DNA of 50,886 nt from CAYLJO01 sp964383905 (GTDB taxonomy: Bacteria; Acidobacteriota; Blastocatellia; Pyrinomonadales; Pyrinomonadaceae), in contig CAYLJO010000012.1 in NCBI GenBank assembly GCA_964383905.1, positions 1 to 50,886 of the forward strand. The letters are read 5' to 3'. The notes beneath the pieces were generated by a model, which was not told the origin of the DNA, did not search any database, and was given only the letters and a program-made list of their open reading frames with translations. Position 1 is the first letter of the stretch, and each line of letters begins with the position of its first letter. Position numbers and translations under genes: made by a program. Shown here piece by piece: positions 18,109 to 26,704 of the stretch.

Positions 18109-19085
18109 GACGTTTACCTGTCGAAGAGTTCTCGCCCTGCGTCGTTCCGGCCGGCGAGAAAGAGGCCATCGCGCTGGATATCGGGCGTCTCGCCTCCGGC
18201 CAGCGGATCTTCTTCCCGACACTTTTCGCCCGCGGGAGTCGGCCCGGCCAGCTGCTGGTCGCCGTGGGCGGGGTGCACGGCGATGAATTCGAGGGCCCGG
18301 CGGCGCTGATGGATTTCTTCGCGGGGCTGGATACACGCCTGATGAGCGGGTCCGTTATTTGCACAACGGTCGTCAACGGCCCCGCCTTTGAAGCCGGCTC
18401 ACGATCGAGCCCCATCGACGGCGCGAATCTGGCCCGTGTCTTTCCGGGCTCCGCGTCGGGCAGTATCTCCGAGCGGATCGCGTTTCACCTGCTGGAGCAC
18501 GTCGTATCCCACGCCGACCTCTTCATCGATCTGCACAGCGGCGGCCGGGACTACGCGATGCCGGCGATGAGCGGTTTCTATCTGCTCGAAGACGAAGTCG
18601 GTCAAAAATCGCGTGCAGCGGCACTGGCATTCGGCGCGGAGGTCGTCTGGGCCTCGGCGCTTAATCACGGCCGTTCCATCTCGGAGGCGGTGCGGCGCGG
18701 AATTCCCAGCATCTACGCGGAGGCCAGCGGCGGGGCGCGCCTGAACTGGGAGGACGTCGAACTCTATCGCACGGGCCTCACCAACCTGCTCAAACATCTG
18801 AACGTCTTACCGGGTGAGCCGGCGCGAAGGGGCTTGAAATACTTCGCCACCACCCCGGAGGAAGACTACTGGCGTGAGTCATCCGTCTTGGCCGACGCCT
18901 CCGGCCTCTACCGGTCTCGGCTAGGTGTGCTGGCGGAGGTGGACCGGGGCCAGGAGCTAGGCCGTGTGGTCAATCTCTTCGGCGAGCCGCTGCAGACGGT
19001 ACGGGCGAACCGGAGGGGACGCATCATGGCACAGAGGATCTTTCCCAGGGTGCACGCGGGCGACGCGCTGGTGGTGATCGCATGA
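18105..19085 (+). CDS. Succinylglutamate desuccinylase/aspartoacylase-family deacylase
   Basis: 326 residues starting at a GTG that overlaps the upstream stop by 4 nt. M14-like zinc carboxypeptidase fold: zinc ligands H58 and E61 in GGVHGDEFEG, H144 in DLHSGG, and a candidate catalytic Glu206 in YAEASGG. DGANLARVFPG corresponds to the substrate-binding Asn-Arg segment. Relatives remove acyl groups from N-acylated amino acids (AstE, AspA, DoeB/EutE). A C-terminal beta domain of about 90 residues is present as in AstE. Coupling to an aminotransferase suggests an N-acyl-diamino acid or related intermediate; the acyl group is unknown. Confidence 0.9.
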   Translation: MRRLPVEEFSPCVVPAGEKEAIALDIGRLASGQRIFFPTLFARGSRPGQLLVAVGGVHGDEFEGPAALMDFFAGLDTRLMSGSVICTTVVNGPAFEAGSRSSPIDGANLARVFPGSASGSISERIAFHLLEHVVSHADLFIDLHSGGRDYAMPAMSGFYLLEDEVGQKSRAAALAFGAEVVWASALNHGRSISEAVRRGIPSIYAEASGGARLNWEDVELYRTGLTNLLKHLNVLPGEPARRGLKYFATTPEEDYWRESSVLADASGLYRSRLGVLAEVDRGQELGRVVNLFGEPLQTVRANRRGRIMAQRIFPRVHAGDALVVIA

Positions 19086-19861
19086 AAGAGGCAGCGGGAC
19101 TCACGGGAAGGGTGGCGATAGTCACCGGCGGCGGGACGGGGATCGGCAGGGCGATCTCCGAACGCTTCATTGCGGACGGCGCAAGCGTCGTCATCGCCCA
19201 GCGAAGAATTGAGAAGGGCGAGGAAGTGGCCGCGACCCTTCGAGGTAGGGGTGCCAACGCCGTAGCAATACACGTTGATATCAGCGACCGCCGGCAGGTC
19301 AGGCGCCTGGTAGACGAGACCCTCTCCCATTTTGGTGGGATCGATATCTTAGTCAACAATGCGAGCATGACGGGTCTGGCGGCCCTCGCCCCCTTCCTCG
19401 AGTGCCCGGATGAGCTGATCAACGGCGTCATCGATATCAATCTCAAAGGAACGATCATCTGTTCGCAGGAAGCGGCGAAAGAAATGGCCGGGCGCGGGGG
19501 CGGGGCCATCATCCACATCTCCTCGGTCGCAGCCTACGCCGCGCAGGAGGGAGCGACCGTTTACTGCGCGACCAAGGCGGCCCTCGAGGGACTCACAAGA
19601 GCGATGGCGCTTGAACTCTCCCCGTATGGCATTCGCGTCAACTGCATCGCTCCCGGCGACATCCTCACCGAATCAAACGAGATGATCGAACAGGATATGA
19701 AGCGGAAGGGAGTATCCGGAAGATACTTCCGGCAGATTCCGTTGGGGCGTCGGGGCGCGCCGGAGGAGGTGGCGGCGGCCGCCGCCTTCTTGGCCTCTGA
19801 CGAAGCGTCATACGTTCAGGGGGCCACCCTGCTGGTTGACGGTGGTTTCCTGATCTACTGA
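19082..19861 (+). CDS. SDR family oxidoreductase
   Basis: 259 residues; the ATG overlaps the preceding stop (ATGA), so translation is coupled to the deacylase. TGGGTGIGRA (15-24), NNAS (92-95), Ser147/Ser148 in HISSVA, and Tyr161-x3-Lys165 in YCATK are all present, so it should be an active classical SDR. It ends in LLVDGGFLIY. Likely oxidises a hydroxy acid or sugar alcohol with NAD(P). It is not close to the SDR at 4942 beyond family level. Confidence 0.92.
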   Translation: MKEAAGLTGRVAIVTGGGTGIGRAISERFIADGASVVIAQRRIEKGEEVAATLRGRGANAVAIHVDISDRRQVRRLVDETLSHFGGIDILVNNASMTGLAALAPFLECPDELINGVIDINLKGTIICSQEAAKEMAGRGGGAIIHISSVAAYAAQEGATVYCATKAALEGLTRAMALELSPYGIRVNCIAPGDILTESNEMIEQDMKRKGVSGRYFRQIPLGRRGAPEEVAAAAAFLASDEASYVQGATLLVDGGFLIY

Positions 19862-19869
19862 GATTAGCG

Positions 19870-20622
19870 TTGAGAATCACTGAGAACATCTACATCGCCG
19901 GCAGCTTGCAACTCGGGATCTCCGGCCCGTGGGATTGCCATATCTACGTCATCAAGGGGCCCGGCGGCCTCGTCATGATAGACGCGGGCGGGGGTGGGGC
20001 CGGCGAAATGGTTTTGGGAAATATGGAGAGGGACGGCCTTCAGCCCGAAGACCTGAAAGCCGTCTTGATTACCCACGGCCATTTCGATCATTGCTGTGGC
20101 GCTTTTGAGATCAAGCAGATGACCGGATGCGATGTGTTTATCTCGTCGGCGAGCAAACGAGTCCTTGAGAGTGGTACCGAAGAGGAGGCCGGCCTGTCAC
20201 TGGCCAAGGAACTCGGAATCTACCCCGAAGGGTTCGCCTACCGAAACTGCCCGGTGGATTACGCGATCGGGGGCGACGAAAAGATCGAGGTCGCGGGAAT
20301 TACTGTGGAGGCCATCATGGTCGAGGGCCACAGCCCCGATTCGGTCTGCTTCCTGGCCGAGATCAACGGCACGCGCAACCTGTTCGCCGGAGACGTCCTC
20401 TTCTACGGGGGCTTGCTCGGGCTCATTAATTTCCCCGGGTCAACGATGGACGGCTACCGCAGAGACCTGAAAAAACTGGCCGGGCTGCGGATCGAAGGGC
20501 TCTTCCCGGGGCACATGCTATTCACCGTCAGGAACGGCCAAAAGCACATCGACGCCGCCATCGGGCAGTGCGGAAAGGGTGTCATCCCGCGCTCGATCGG
20601 CCAATTCGAGATGATTTTTTAG
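19870..20622 (+). CDS. MBL-fold metallo-hydrolase
   Basis: 250 residues from a TTG start 8 nt after the SDR stop, with a weak site upstream. The metal motif THGHFDH (68-74) is complete, with a further His in VEGHSPDS and the bridging Asp in FAGDVLF. No signal peptide is seen. The fold covers glyoxalase II, lactonases, thioesterases and aryl hydrolases. In this setting lactone or thioester hydrolysis of a catabolic intermediate is plausible but unproven. Confidence 0.88.
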   Translation: MRITENIYIAGSLQLGISGPWDCHIYVIKGPGGLVMIDAGGGGAGEMVLGNMERDGLQPEDLKAVLITHGHFDHCCGAFEIKQMTGCDVFISSASKRVLESGTEEEAGLSLAKELGIYPEGFAYRNCPVDYAIGGDEKIEVAGITVEAIMVEGHSPDSVCFLAEINGTRNLFAGDVLFYGGLLGLINFPGSTMDGYRRDLKKLAGLRIEGLFPGHMLFTVRNGQKHIDAAIGQCGKGVIPRSIGQFEMIF

Positions 20623-20649
20623 CTCCCGCGGGGAAAGAGGAAAAAGGCT

Positions 20650-22119
20650 TTGCACGGTCGCTTCACCTGGATTGATTACTCGGTAGTTGCCGCCTACATC
20701 CTGCTGTCGATTTATATCGGGCTCCGCACTTCGCACCGGCAGAAGAATGCCGACGACTATTTCCTCGGCGGTCGAAGCCAGCCCTGGTTTCCGGTCGCGA
20801 TCTCGATCATTTGCGCGGACTTAAGCGCGGTCAGCTACATGGGCGTGCCGGGATGGATCTATGAAAAGGACCTGTCCTATTTCATGCTGACATTTCTGCT
20901 GCCGGTGGTCGTGTATTTCATCGTGCGCGTCTTTATACCGATCTACCGGAAGATGAAGCTATTAAGCGTCTACGAGTACCTGGAGAAACGCTACAACCTC
21001 TTCGTGCGAATATTCGCCGCCCTGCTCTTCATATTACTGCGCGGGGGCCACATGGCCACAGCGATCTATGTGCCGAGCCTCGCCTTGCAAGAGATCGCCG
21101 GCATCCCTTTGATCCCCTCGGTGGCAATCATGGGCGTGGCGGTCACCCTCTATACTTTGAAGGGCGGTATGCGAGCGGTGATTTGGACCGACTTCATGCA
21201 GTTTTTCGTGCTGATCGGCGGCGCCCTGTTGATGCTCCTCTTTGCCCTTTCCGCCCTCCATTGGGACCTGGCCAGCGTGTGGCACACGGCCGGGCCACAT
21301 ACTCAGATGTTCCATTTCAACTTGAGCTTACGTGAGGAGATTAGCTTCTGGGGCCTCATACCTTACCTGGCCATCTATTACTTGACCACGTACGCGACGG
21401 ACCAGGTGGTCGCGCAGCGCTACTTCACGACCGGCTCGGAGGAGGAGACGCGCAAGGCCATGATGACGAGCGCGTGGATCAATCTGCCGGTCGTCGCACT
21501 CCTCATGTTGATGGGTATCGCGCTCGTGGCCTTTTATACGCTGCATCCCGAGATGGCCCAAGCGCTTCCCCGCGCCGACCGCGTTCTCCCGCATTTCGCC
21601 GTCAACGTCCTGCCGGTAGGTTTAAAAGGGCTTGTCATCGCGGGAATCTTCGCCGCGACGATGTCGACAATCTCCGCGGGTCTCAATTCGCTGGCCGCCG
21701 TCCTCATGAAAGATTTCCTGGTGCGCTTCGGTTGGAGCAGGCAGACTGAGCAGCAACTGGCGCACGCGCGCTGGGTGACGCTGACGTGCGGCGCTCTCCT
21801 AACCTTTACCGCCTTCTACATCGACCGCCTCGGCCCCGTCGTGGCGATCGTCGGTAAGCTCGGCGGCTTTTTCATGGGCCCGATTTGCGCCTCATTTACC
21901 TTGGGGGTCATCAGTAAGAGGGCGAACTCGGGCGGAATAATCGTCGGCGGGCTGGCCGGGCTGGCAGCGACGCTCTGGGTCGCGAACTATACGGATATCT
22001 CCTGGCTATGGTGGATTGTGGTCAGCTTTACTGTCAGCATGGGTGTGGGCTGGGCCGGTAGCTGGCTGTTCGAAAAGCCGGCAAACGTCCAAGTCGCCGC
22101 CTACACGATTCGGAGATAA
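20650..22119 (+). CDS. Sodium:solute symporter (SSS family)
   Basis: 489 residues from a TTG start with a GAGGAAAAAGG site. Around 13 hydrophobic segments are visible. ADDYFLGGRSQPWFPVAIS after the first helix and GIFAATMSTISAGLNSLAAV in the middle are standard SSS landmarks, the latter near the sodium site. Members import sugars, sialic acid, proline, panthothenate and others with sodium. As the last gene of the plus-strand run it is the probable inner-membrane importer of the locus substrate. Confidence 0.93.
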   Translation: MHGRFTWIDYSVVAAYILLSIYIGLRTSHRQKNADDYFLGGRSQPWFPVAISIICADLSAVSYMGVPGWIYEKDLSYFMLTFLLPVVVYFIVRVFIPIYRKMKLLSVYEYLEKRYNLFVRIFAALLFILLRGGHMATAIYVPSLALQEIAGIPLIPSVAIMGVAVTLYTLKGGMRAVIWTDFMQFFVLIGGALLMLLFALSALHWDLASVWHTAGPHTQMFHFNLSLREEISFWGLIPYLAIYYLTTYATDQVVAQRYFTTGSEEETRKAMMTSAWINLPVVALLMLMGIALVAFYTLHPEMAQALPRADRVLPHFAVNVLPVGLKGLVIAGIFAATMSTISAGLNSLAAVLMKDFLVRFGWSRQTEQQLAHARWVTLTCGALLTFTAFYIDRLGPVVAIVGKLGGFFMGPICASFTLGVISKRANSGGIIVGGLAGLAATLWVANYTDISWLWWIVVSFTVSMGVGWAGSWLFEKPANVQVAAYTIRR

Positions 22120-22342
22120 AGCCCCTGAGATCCCGTCATGTGCTGATGCTCATGGCCGTTGCGCGAAGCGCTCCTCGAAGGTGCAGGTCATTCGACATGT
22201 TGATGTCGTCGTAAGGGTCGCCGGCACATGTTTGAGGCTCAAATATCTGCCTTCGGTCACACGGGTTAAAAGTAGCGACGGGCAGAGGGCCCCCGCGCCC
22301 GAGGCGCCCGACGGAATCCAGACTTTTAGGGAGGTGTTCGAG

Positions 22343-22684
22343 GTGAAAAGAAGGTTTTTGGTTATTTTGCTGGAGGTGACTCTCTCTACACTCGCCCTCG
22401 CACAAACTTCAAATTCAACGATCGACGTCTGTGTCGGATCAACCATTCCATACGGGTACGTGATCATCGGCACCACGACCACCGAACAATGCCGATCTTA
22501 TGTCGACCTCCCCGAAAGAGATAACACCCTGGTGATTAAGAGGCCAGGGCCGAGAGAGGTTATTTGCGAGCACTCCCCTTACCCGAGCAACTACGCGGTC
22601 GTCGCCCGCGCGCGCTCCGTCAACTGTCCTAATAACACCAATGAAAACTATAACAATGCCCAGGTCATCGAGCGTGTCAAGTAG
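22343..22684 (+). CDS. Small secreted protein of unknown function
   Basis: 113 residues from a GTG at 22343 behind GGGAGGTGTTCGAG. A signal peptide (FLVILLEVTLSTLALAQ) is followed by a mature part of about 90 residues with four Cys (in DVCVGS, TEQCRS, VICEHS and VNCPNN), probably two disulfides. I do not recognise the family. It lies alone between the two convergent gene runs, 223 nt after the symporter gene. Confidence 0.65.
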   Translation: MKRRFLVILLEVTLSTLALAQTSNSTIDVCVGSTIPYGYVIIGTTTTEQCRSYVDLPERDNTLVIKRPGPREVICEHSPYPSNYAVVARARSVNCPNNTNENYNNAQVIERVK

Positions 22685-22847
22685 CGGACGCGGGGCGATC
22701 GAGCGCGGCGCCGTTCGGCCTCGTGCCGTCCGTCACCTCAGACACCGAAGCCCGGCCGCGGCCGGAGAGGGCTAGAGTTCCGCCCGCCATTCAGATCGCG
22801 GTCAGGGTTCGTCTTTGGGGGTGGATTTGACGAACAGAGGCACGGCT

Positions 22848-23843
22848 TTATGTAGGGTTAGGTGAGAGGCCGAGCCGGTCGTAAAAAGAGCGGAGGTCCT
22901 GCATCTGGCGATCGCTGAAACTCTTTTCGGGGGGGCGTAGGTAGCGTTTGGCGACCCCAAAGTACTCGAGCGTGGCGCGCCAGAAGGCATGATCCCACCG
23001 TTCGAAGAAGGGGAGGTCGTACTCGAAGACGATCCGCCGCGCACGGCTCAGATCATTTCTCTCCACGGCCCTCCAAAAATCGATGGCGACGTGCGGGGCG
23101 AAGGTGGCGAAGGCGCTGTAGTAAGCCCGCATCCCGTAGGGTTGATAGACCAGATAACGCGACTTGGTTCCCCCGGCAAAAATGTTCAGGCGGTCGCCAA
23201 ATTTACGGTAGACCTGGAGGGTGAAATCGGGGGTGAATTCCTCTTTCATGGCGACGACGGAATCGATCGCGAGGAGTCGTTCCAGCAGGTGAATGGATGG
23301 GCTTCCGTGCACAATCAGCCCCAGCCGAGTGCTGGCAGCCACCGCCTTAAAATGCTCGACGAGGGCGTCTTCGTCCCCGTTGGGTGGTAACAGGACCTGA
23401 ACCGCGTCCGCGCCGACGGATTCGGCGAAGCGGGCGTAATCGACGGCTTGCCCCGTCCACCATGGTCCGGTGGCCGCAATGGTGATCCCCTGGCCGTTGA
23501 CCGCATTGGCCATGACCCGTGTCAACTCTTTAATTTCATCATAGAGGAGCGCGTAGTACTGGTTGTTGCCGGCGGTCAGCGCGCACACCTCGACCCCGGC
23601 CGCCAGGGCCCGCCCTGTCATGTTTCGCATACCCTGATAGTCAACCTTGAAGTCAGCGGTGTAAGTAGTGGGGGCGGAAAGAATCGGCCCACGGAGGCGC
23701 CTCTTAAATTCCGACGGGGTCAGGGGTGTTTTCCCTATCGGAGACGCTTGAGGGACGCCCGACCAAGCTACCGCGGTACTCGCACTAAGGACTGCGGTAG
23801 CCTTCAAGAAATCTCTGCGCCCGAATACGGCACGCCGCTTCAT
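22848..23843 (-). CDS. Tat-exported dihydrodipicolinate synthase-like protein
   Basis: 331 residues with a twin-arginine signal (GRRDFLKA near residues 8-15, then a hydrophobic Ala-rich stretch), so it is probably folded in the cytoplasm and exported. The TIM barrel resembles DHDPS/NAL proteins: the Schiff-base Lys survives in VVAMKEEFT. The Tyr segment (YDNP in the family) reads VHGSP, so the catalytic Tyr is lost. An exported class I aldolase homologue is odd; it may be a binding or non-canonical lyase protein. Last gene of the minus-strand run, 38 nt after the SGNH esterase gene, with GAGGGCAGAAGT before its ATG. Confidence 0.85.
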   Translation of the reverse strand: MKRRAVFGRRDFLKATAVLSASTAVAWSGVPQASPIGKTPLTPSEFKRRLRGPILSAPTTYTADFKVDYQGMRNMTGRALAAGVEVCALTAGNNQYYALLYDEIKELTRVMANAVNGQGITIAATGPWWTGQAVDYARFAESVGADAVQVLLPPNGDEDALVEHFKAVAASTRLGLIVHGSPSIHLLERLLAIDSVVAMKEEFTPDFTLQVYRKFGDRLNIFAGGTKSRYLVYQPYGMRAYYSAFATFAPHVAIDFWRAVERNDLSRARRIVFEYDLPFFERWDHAFWRATLEYFGVAKRYLRPPEKSFSDRQMQDLRSFYDRLGLSPNPT

Positions 23844-23881
23844 ACTTCTGCCCTCATGACCTCGATGGACGGCTTCTCATT

Positions 23882-24688
23882 TCAATCTTTATTCAATGCT
23901 CTTCTGATTGCTTCTTCGGCTAAAGGGGTCATCACCGCGTATCCCTTACTATTCGGATGGACACCGTCATCCGTCAAATCTTCTTTCAGCATACCTTTGT
24001 CATCCACGACAGCCGTGTAGTAATCAAGATAGGTATGACGGTTGCGTGCCGCGTACTGTTTAAGCCAACCGTTGAGCGCCGCGATCTGGGCGGCAGCGCG
24101 CTCGATGGTGCGGACGAGCTGTTTGCCGTGGTAGAACTTATAATCGTTGACGGGGAGCAGGGAGGCTAAAACGACGCGGATGTGATGTGCGCGCGCGAGT
24201 TCAGCCATCGAGGAGATATGGTCTTCTATCGATGAGAGCTTTTTCGGCCCCGCATTTACGGCGATGTCATTTGTGCCCGCGAGGATGACAACCACCCTCG
24301 GCCCGAGAGCGATCACGTCGGGGCGGAAACGGATGAGCATCTGCGGCGTGGTCTGTCCACTTATTCCGCGGTTAACGTATGGCTTACCGGGAAAGAACCC
24401 GCCGTAGCCGGGATGATCCCAGAAGTCTGTAATTGAATCCCCCATAAAAACGACGCGCCTCTCTTTTTTCCCGGGGCGACCAAGTTGCGCGTTAGCCTCA
24501 CGATAGCGGCCTAGATTGGGCCAGTCATTCAAGTAGGACTCGGCTCGCTTGAGTCTGTCTCTTAAAGCCTCCGTTTCCGGGCAATCCGCCGAAGACCCCG
24601 GCCCGGGTGAAGATTGCGCCCCGACAATGCCGCAACATAATAATGCGGATAAACTGAGGGAGAGGGGGAAGATCACCTGCCTGCTCAT
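23882..24688 (-). CDS. Exported SGNH/GDSL hydrolase
   Basis: 268 residues from the ATG at 24688 (GAGGTGATAACC upstream; another in-frame ATG at 24706). A signal peptide ends near IVGAQS. Block I is VVFMGDSITDFW with the nucleophile Ser, block II NRGISGQTT, block III LAGTNDIA, and block V DDGVHPNSKGY with the catalytic Asp and His, so all SGNH residues are present. Members are esterases of acetylated sugars, lipids and sialates. In a locus full of propeller proteins it would deacetylate a glycan or nonulosonate in the periplasm. Confidence 0.9.
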   Translation of the reverse strand: MSRQVIFPLSLSLSALLCCGIVGAQSSPGPGSSADCPETEALRDRLKRAESYLNDWPNLGRYREANAQLGRPGKKERRVVFMGDSITDFWDHPGYGGFFPGKPYVNRGISGQTTPQMLIRFRPDVIALGPRVVVILAGTNDIAVNAGPKKLSSIEDHISSMAELARAHHIRVVLASLLPVNDYKFYHGKQLVRTIERAAAQIAALNGWLKQYAARNRHTYLDYYTAVVDDKGMLKEDLTDDGVHPNSKGYAVMTPLAEEAIRRALNKD

Positions 24689-24797
24689 GGTTATCACCTC
24701 ATTCATCAGGATGTATTTGCCACTTCGGGTTGGTGCAGGGCGTTCGTTGAAACCTGACCCCCTGCGTGGGGCCGGTCCTTCGCGACCCACTACTCTG

Positions 24798-26522
24798 CTA
24801 CCAACTCGGCGAGACATCTGCTTCCACGGATTCGACAAACATTCCGGCGCCGTCACTCTCCTCAGCCGTGGAGCGCAGCCTGAGGTAGCTAGCGCCTTCA
24901 CCCTCTCGCAACTGTGGCAGCACCGCAACCTGACGACCATCGACAGAGACGCGGCATTCACGCTTGGCACCATCCCAGTCCAGTTGCAGGCTGTACCACC
25001 GGTCGGGTTGTAGCTGTTCGCCCTTCGCTAATCGGCCGCCCGGGCCTATGTTCAGATTGTAGAGATTGTAAAACTTGTCTTGCTGATCAAAAGGGACCGA
25101 GAAGTGATCGGTAAGACCTACCAGGCTGCCGGCAAACCCGGGTCGGAGTAACAGGTTCAGGCGGAGACGCCCGCGCGCGCCGGCGGGAAAGTTCCAAACG
25201 GCGGCGGCGGGCCAGCCCGCCTCGGTCTTGCGGATGCTGAGCACCCGCGCGCCTCTTTTCTGCGGGTGCGGGATCAGCCCGACGCCCCGGGTACCGAAGC
25301 TGGACCACTCTTCCATCCCGGCTGAGAAGTCGGTCTTCTGTGTGGTCTCGTACAGCCATGCCGGATCGAGAAGCACGAGAGAGCGTCCCGGCCCCGTGGA
25401 GACCCAGGTTGAGAAGATGACCTTCCCGTCCTTTGTCAACGCCGGAAACGGGTATGACGTCCCATGATCACCGGTCGGGGGTGGCGGTTGATTACGCAGG
25501 GGGTCTCGGATCACCTCACGGTAGCCCCGCCAGGTATGTCCCTCATCTTCTGAAATGGCCGCATGAAGAACGTGCCTCCCGCCGTAGGCGTAGGGGAACC
25601 TGAGAGAGTTATTCCAGAGTAAAAGAATCCGGCCATCCACCAGACGTACCAGACCGGCAGGTGAATCGGAAGAGATGATGCGGCTCGGCTGAGGCGCGGG
25701 CCAGCTCACACCGTCGATGGAGAAAGACTCGTAGAACCGGCCCATCTGGGTACGAATCAGCATCCACACGCGGCCGTCTTTCAACTGAAGGATGACAGGC
25801 TCAACCCCTCCCAAAGTGGAGAGGTCCGGGGTCGGTACTTTCAATGTCACGGGTGACTGGCGCCAGCTGCCCCCGGCGTCGTCTGAATATAGCACCGTCG
25901 TATCGAACTGGCCCATGTAGGTGAACGCATCGAAGCCACTGCCGCGCGCGCCCCACGAACGCGTTGTCAGATAAGAGATGGGGAGGAGGATCCGGCCGCT
26001 CCGGAGCTGAATCACCGACTGCAAGTCGGCCGCGCGCCCTTCCCAAATAGGTTTCGGTTGTTGCCATCTCGTTCTTCCGTCCAGCGACCTGGTGTGCCAG
26101 ATGTCTAAACGCTGTTGATCTTTCCTGATGCGATGAGCCTCTTCACCTGCCCGGGGCCGGATAACGCCGGTGCCCGCATCATTGAGAAAGAAGAGATGCA
26201 CCTCGCCATCTCTGTCCACGAGGTCTTCAAAATAGCCAAATCCCCCCACCCCCTTTGGAAGCTTGAAAAGGGTTTGAAGCTCGCTCCAGGAAGAGCCGTT
26301 ATCTTTAGAGAACCTCGCGGCGACTTCTTGCTCCCCGTTAACGGTAGGAATGAAGAAAGCAACGAGCGACCCGTCGGGAAGCAGAGCGGGCTTGGGCATT
26401 TCGTCGAACTTTGCCACCGCCCGGGGCCTTAAATCTTCCCTCGCCGTGACGCCCACACTCAGCAGGATGAGGATGGCCGGCGCGATGATGATGATGATGA
26501 TGACCGGATTGCGTGTGATCAT
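24798..26522 (-). CDS. Sialidase-like (BNR) protein with C-terminal LamG-like domain, tandem copy 1
   Basis: 574 residues. The signal peptide contains six consecutive Ile encoded by a (GAT)6 microsatellite on the plus strand. Asp-boxes include SKDNGSSW, SDDAGGSW and SEDEGHTW. From about residue 390 a concanavalin-like domain follows (WYSLQLDWDGAKRECRVSVDG). The expected RIP motif is replaced by Lys-Pro (EMPKPALLPDG), so cleavage of sialic acid is doubtful. It and the next two genes (26705 and 28628) are tandem paralogues, the first two sharing the C-terminus ESVEADVSPSW. A GGGGAGG site lies before the ATG. Probably exported glycan-active or glycan-binding. Confidence 0.87.
   Translation of the reverse strand: MITRNPVIIIIIIAPAILILLSVGVTAREDLRPRAVAKFDEMPKPALLPDGSLVAFFIPTVNGEQEVAARFSKDNGSSWSELQTLFKLPKGVGGFGYFEDLVDRDGEVHLFFLNDAGTGVIRPRAGEEAHRIRKDQQRLDIWHTRSLDGRTRWQQPKPIWEGRAADLQSVIQLRSGRILLPISYLTTRSWGARGSGFDAFTYMGQFDTTVLYSDDAGGSWRQSPVTLKVPTPDLSTLGGVEPVILQLKDGRVWMLIRTQMGRFYESFSIDGVSWPAPQPSRIISSDSPAGLVRLVDGRILLLWNNSLRFPYAYGGRHVLHAAISEDEGHTWRGYREVIRDPLRNQPPPPTGDHGTSYPFPALTKDGKVIFSTWVSTGPGRSLVLLDPAWLYETTQKTDFSAGMEEWSSFGTRGVGLIPHPQKRGARVLSIRKTEAGWPAAAVWNFPAGARGRLRLNLLLRPGFAGSLVGLTDHFSVPFDQQDKFYNLYNLNIGPGGRLAKGEQLQPDRWYSLQLDWDGAKRECRVSVDGRQVAVLPQLREGEGASYLRLRSTAEESDGAGMFVESVEADVSPSW
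26484..26501 (+). repeat. (GAT)6 trinucleotide repeat in a signal-peptide codon run
   Basis: Six GAT units on the plus strand, read as six ATC (Ile) codons on the minus strand inside the hydrophobic core of the 24798-26522 signal peptide. Slippage would change signal length without breaking the frame. Confidence 0.9.
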
Positions 26523-26704
26523 TTATCCTCCCCGTCTCTTGATAGGTCTGCCGGGCAAGCAAGGATGGGTCGATGACGCGCCCGCCGCATCCAGGTAGAA
26601 AACTTGCCTTGCATCACCCTCTGCCCGCCCCGGGGTCGCACGTGACCAGCAATTCTCTTTCTCTCAACAGTCCTATGGATGAACCCCTCGATCAGCCGAG
26701 CCGT

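Noticed and set aside
22750..22775. CCGGCCGCGGCCGG palindrome as terminator of the convergent runs
   Set aside because: Perfect palindrome but no loop and no T-tract on either strand, so it cannot be called a terminator.
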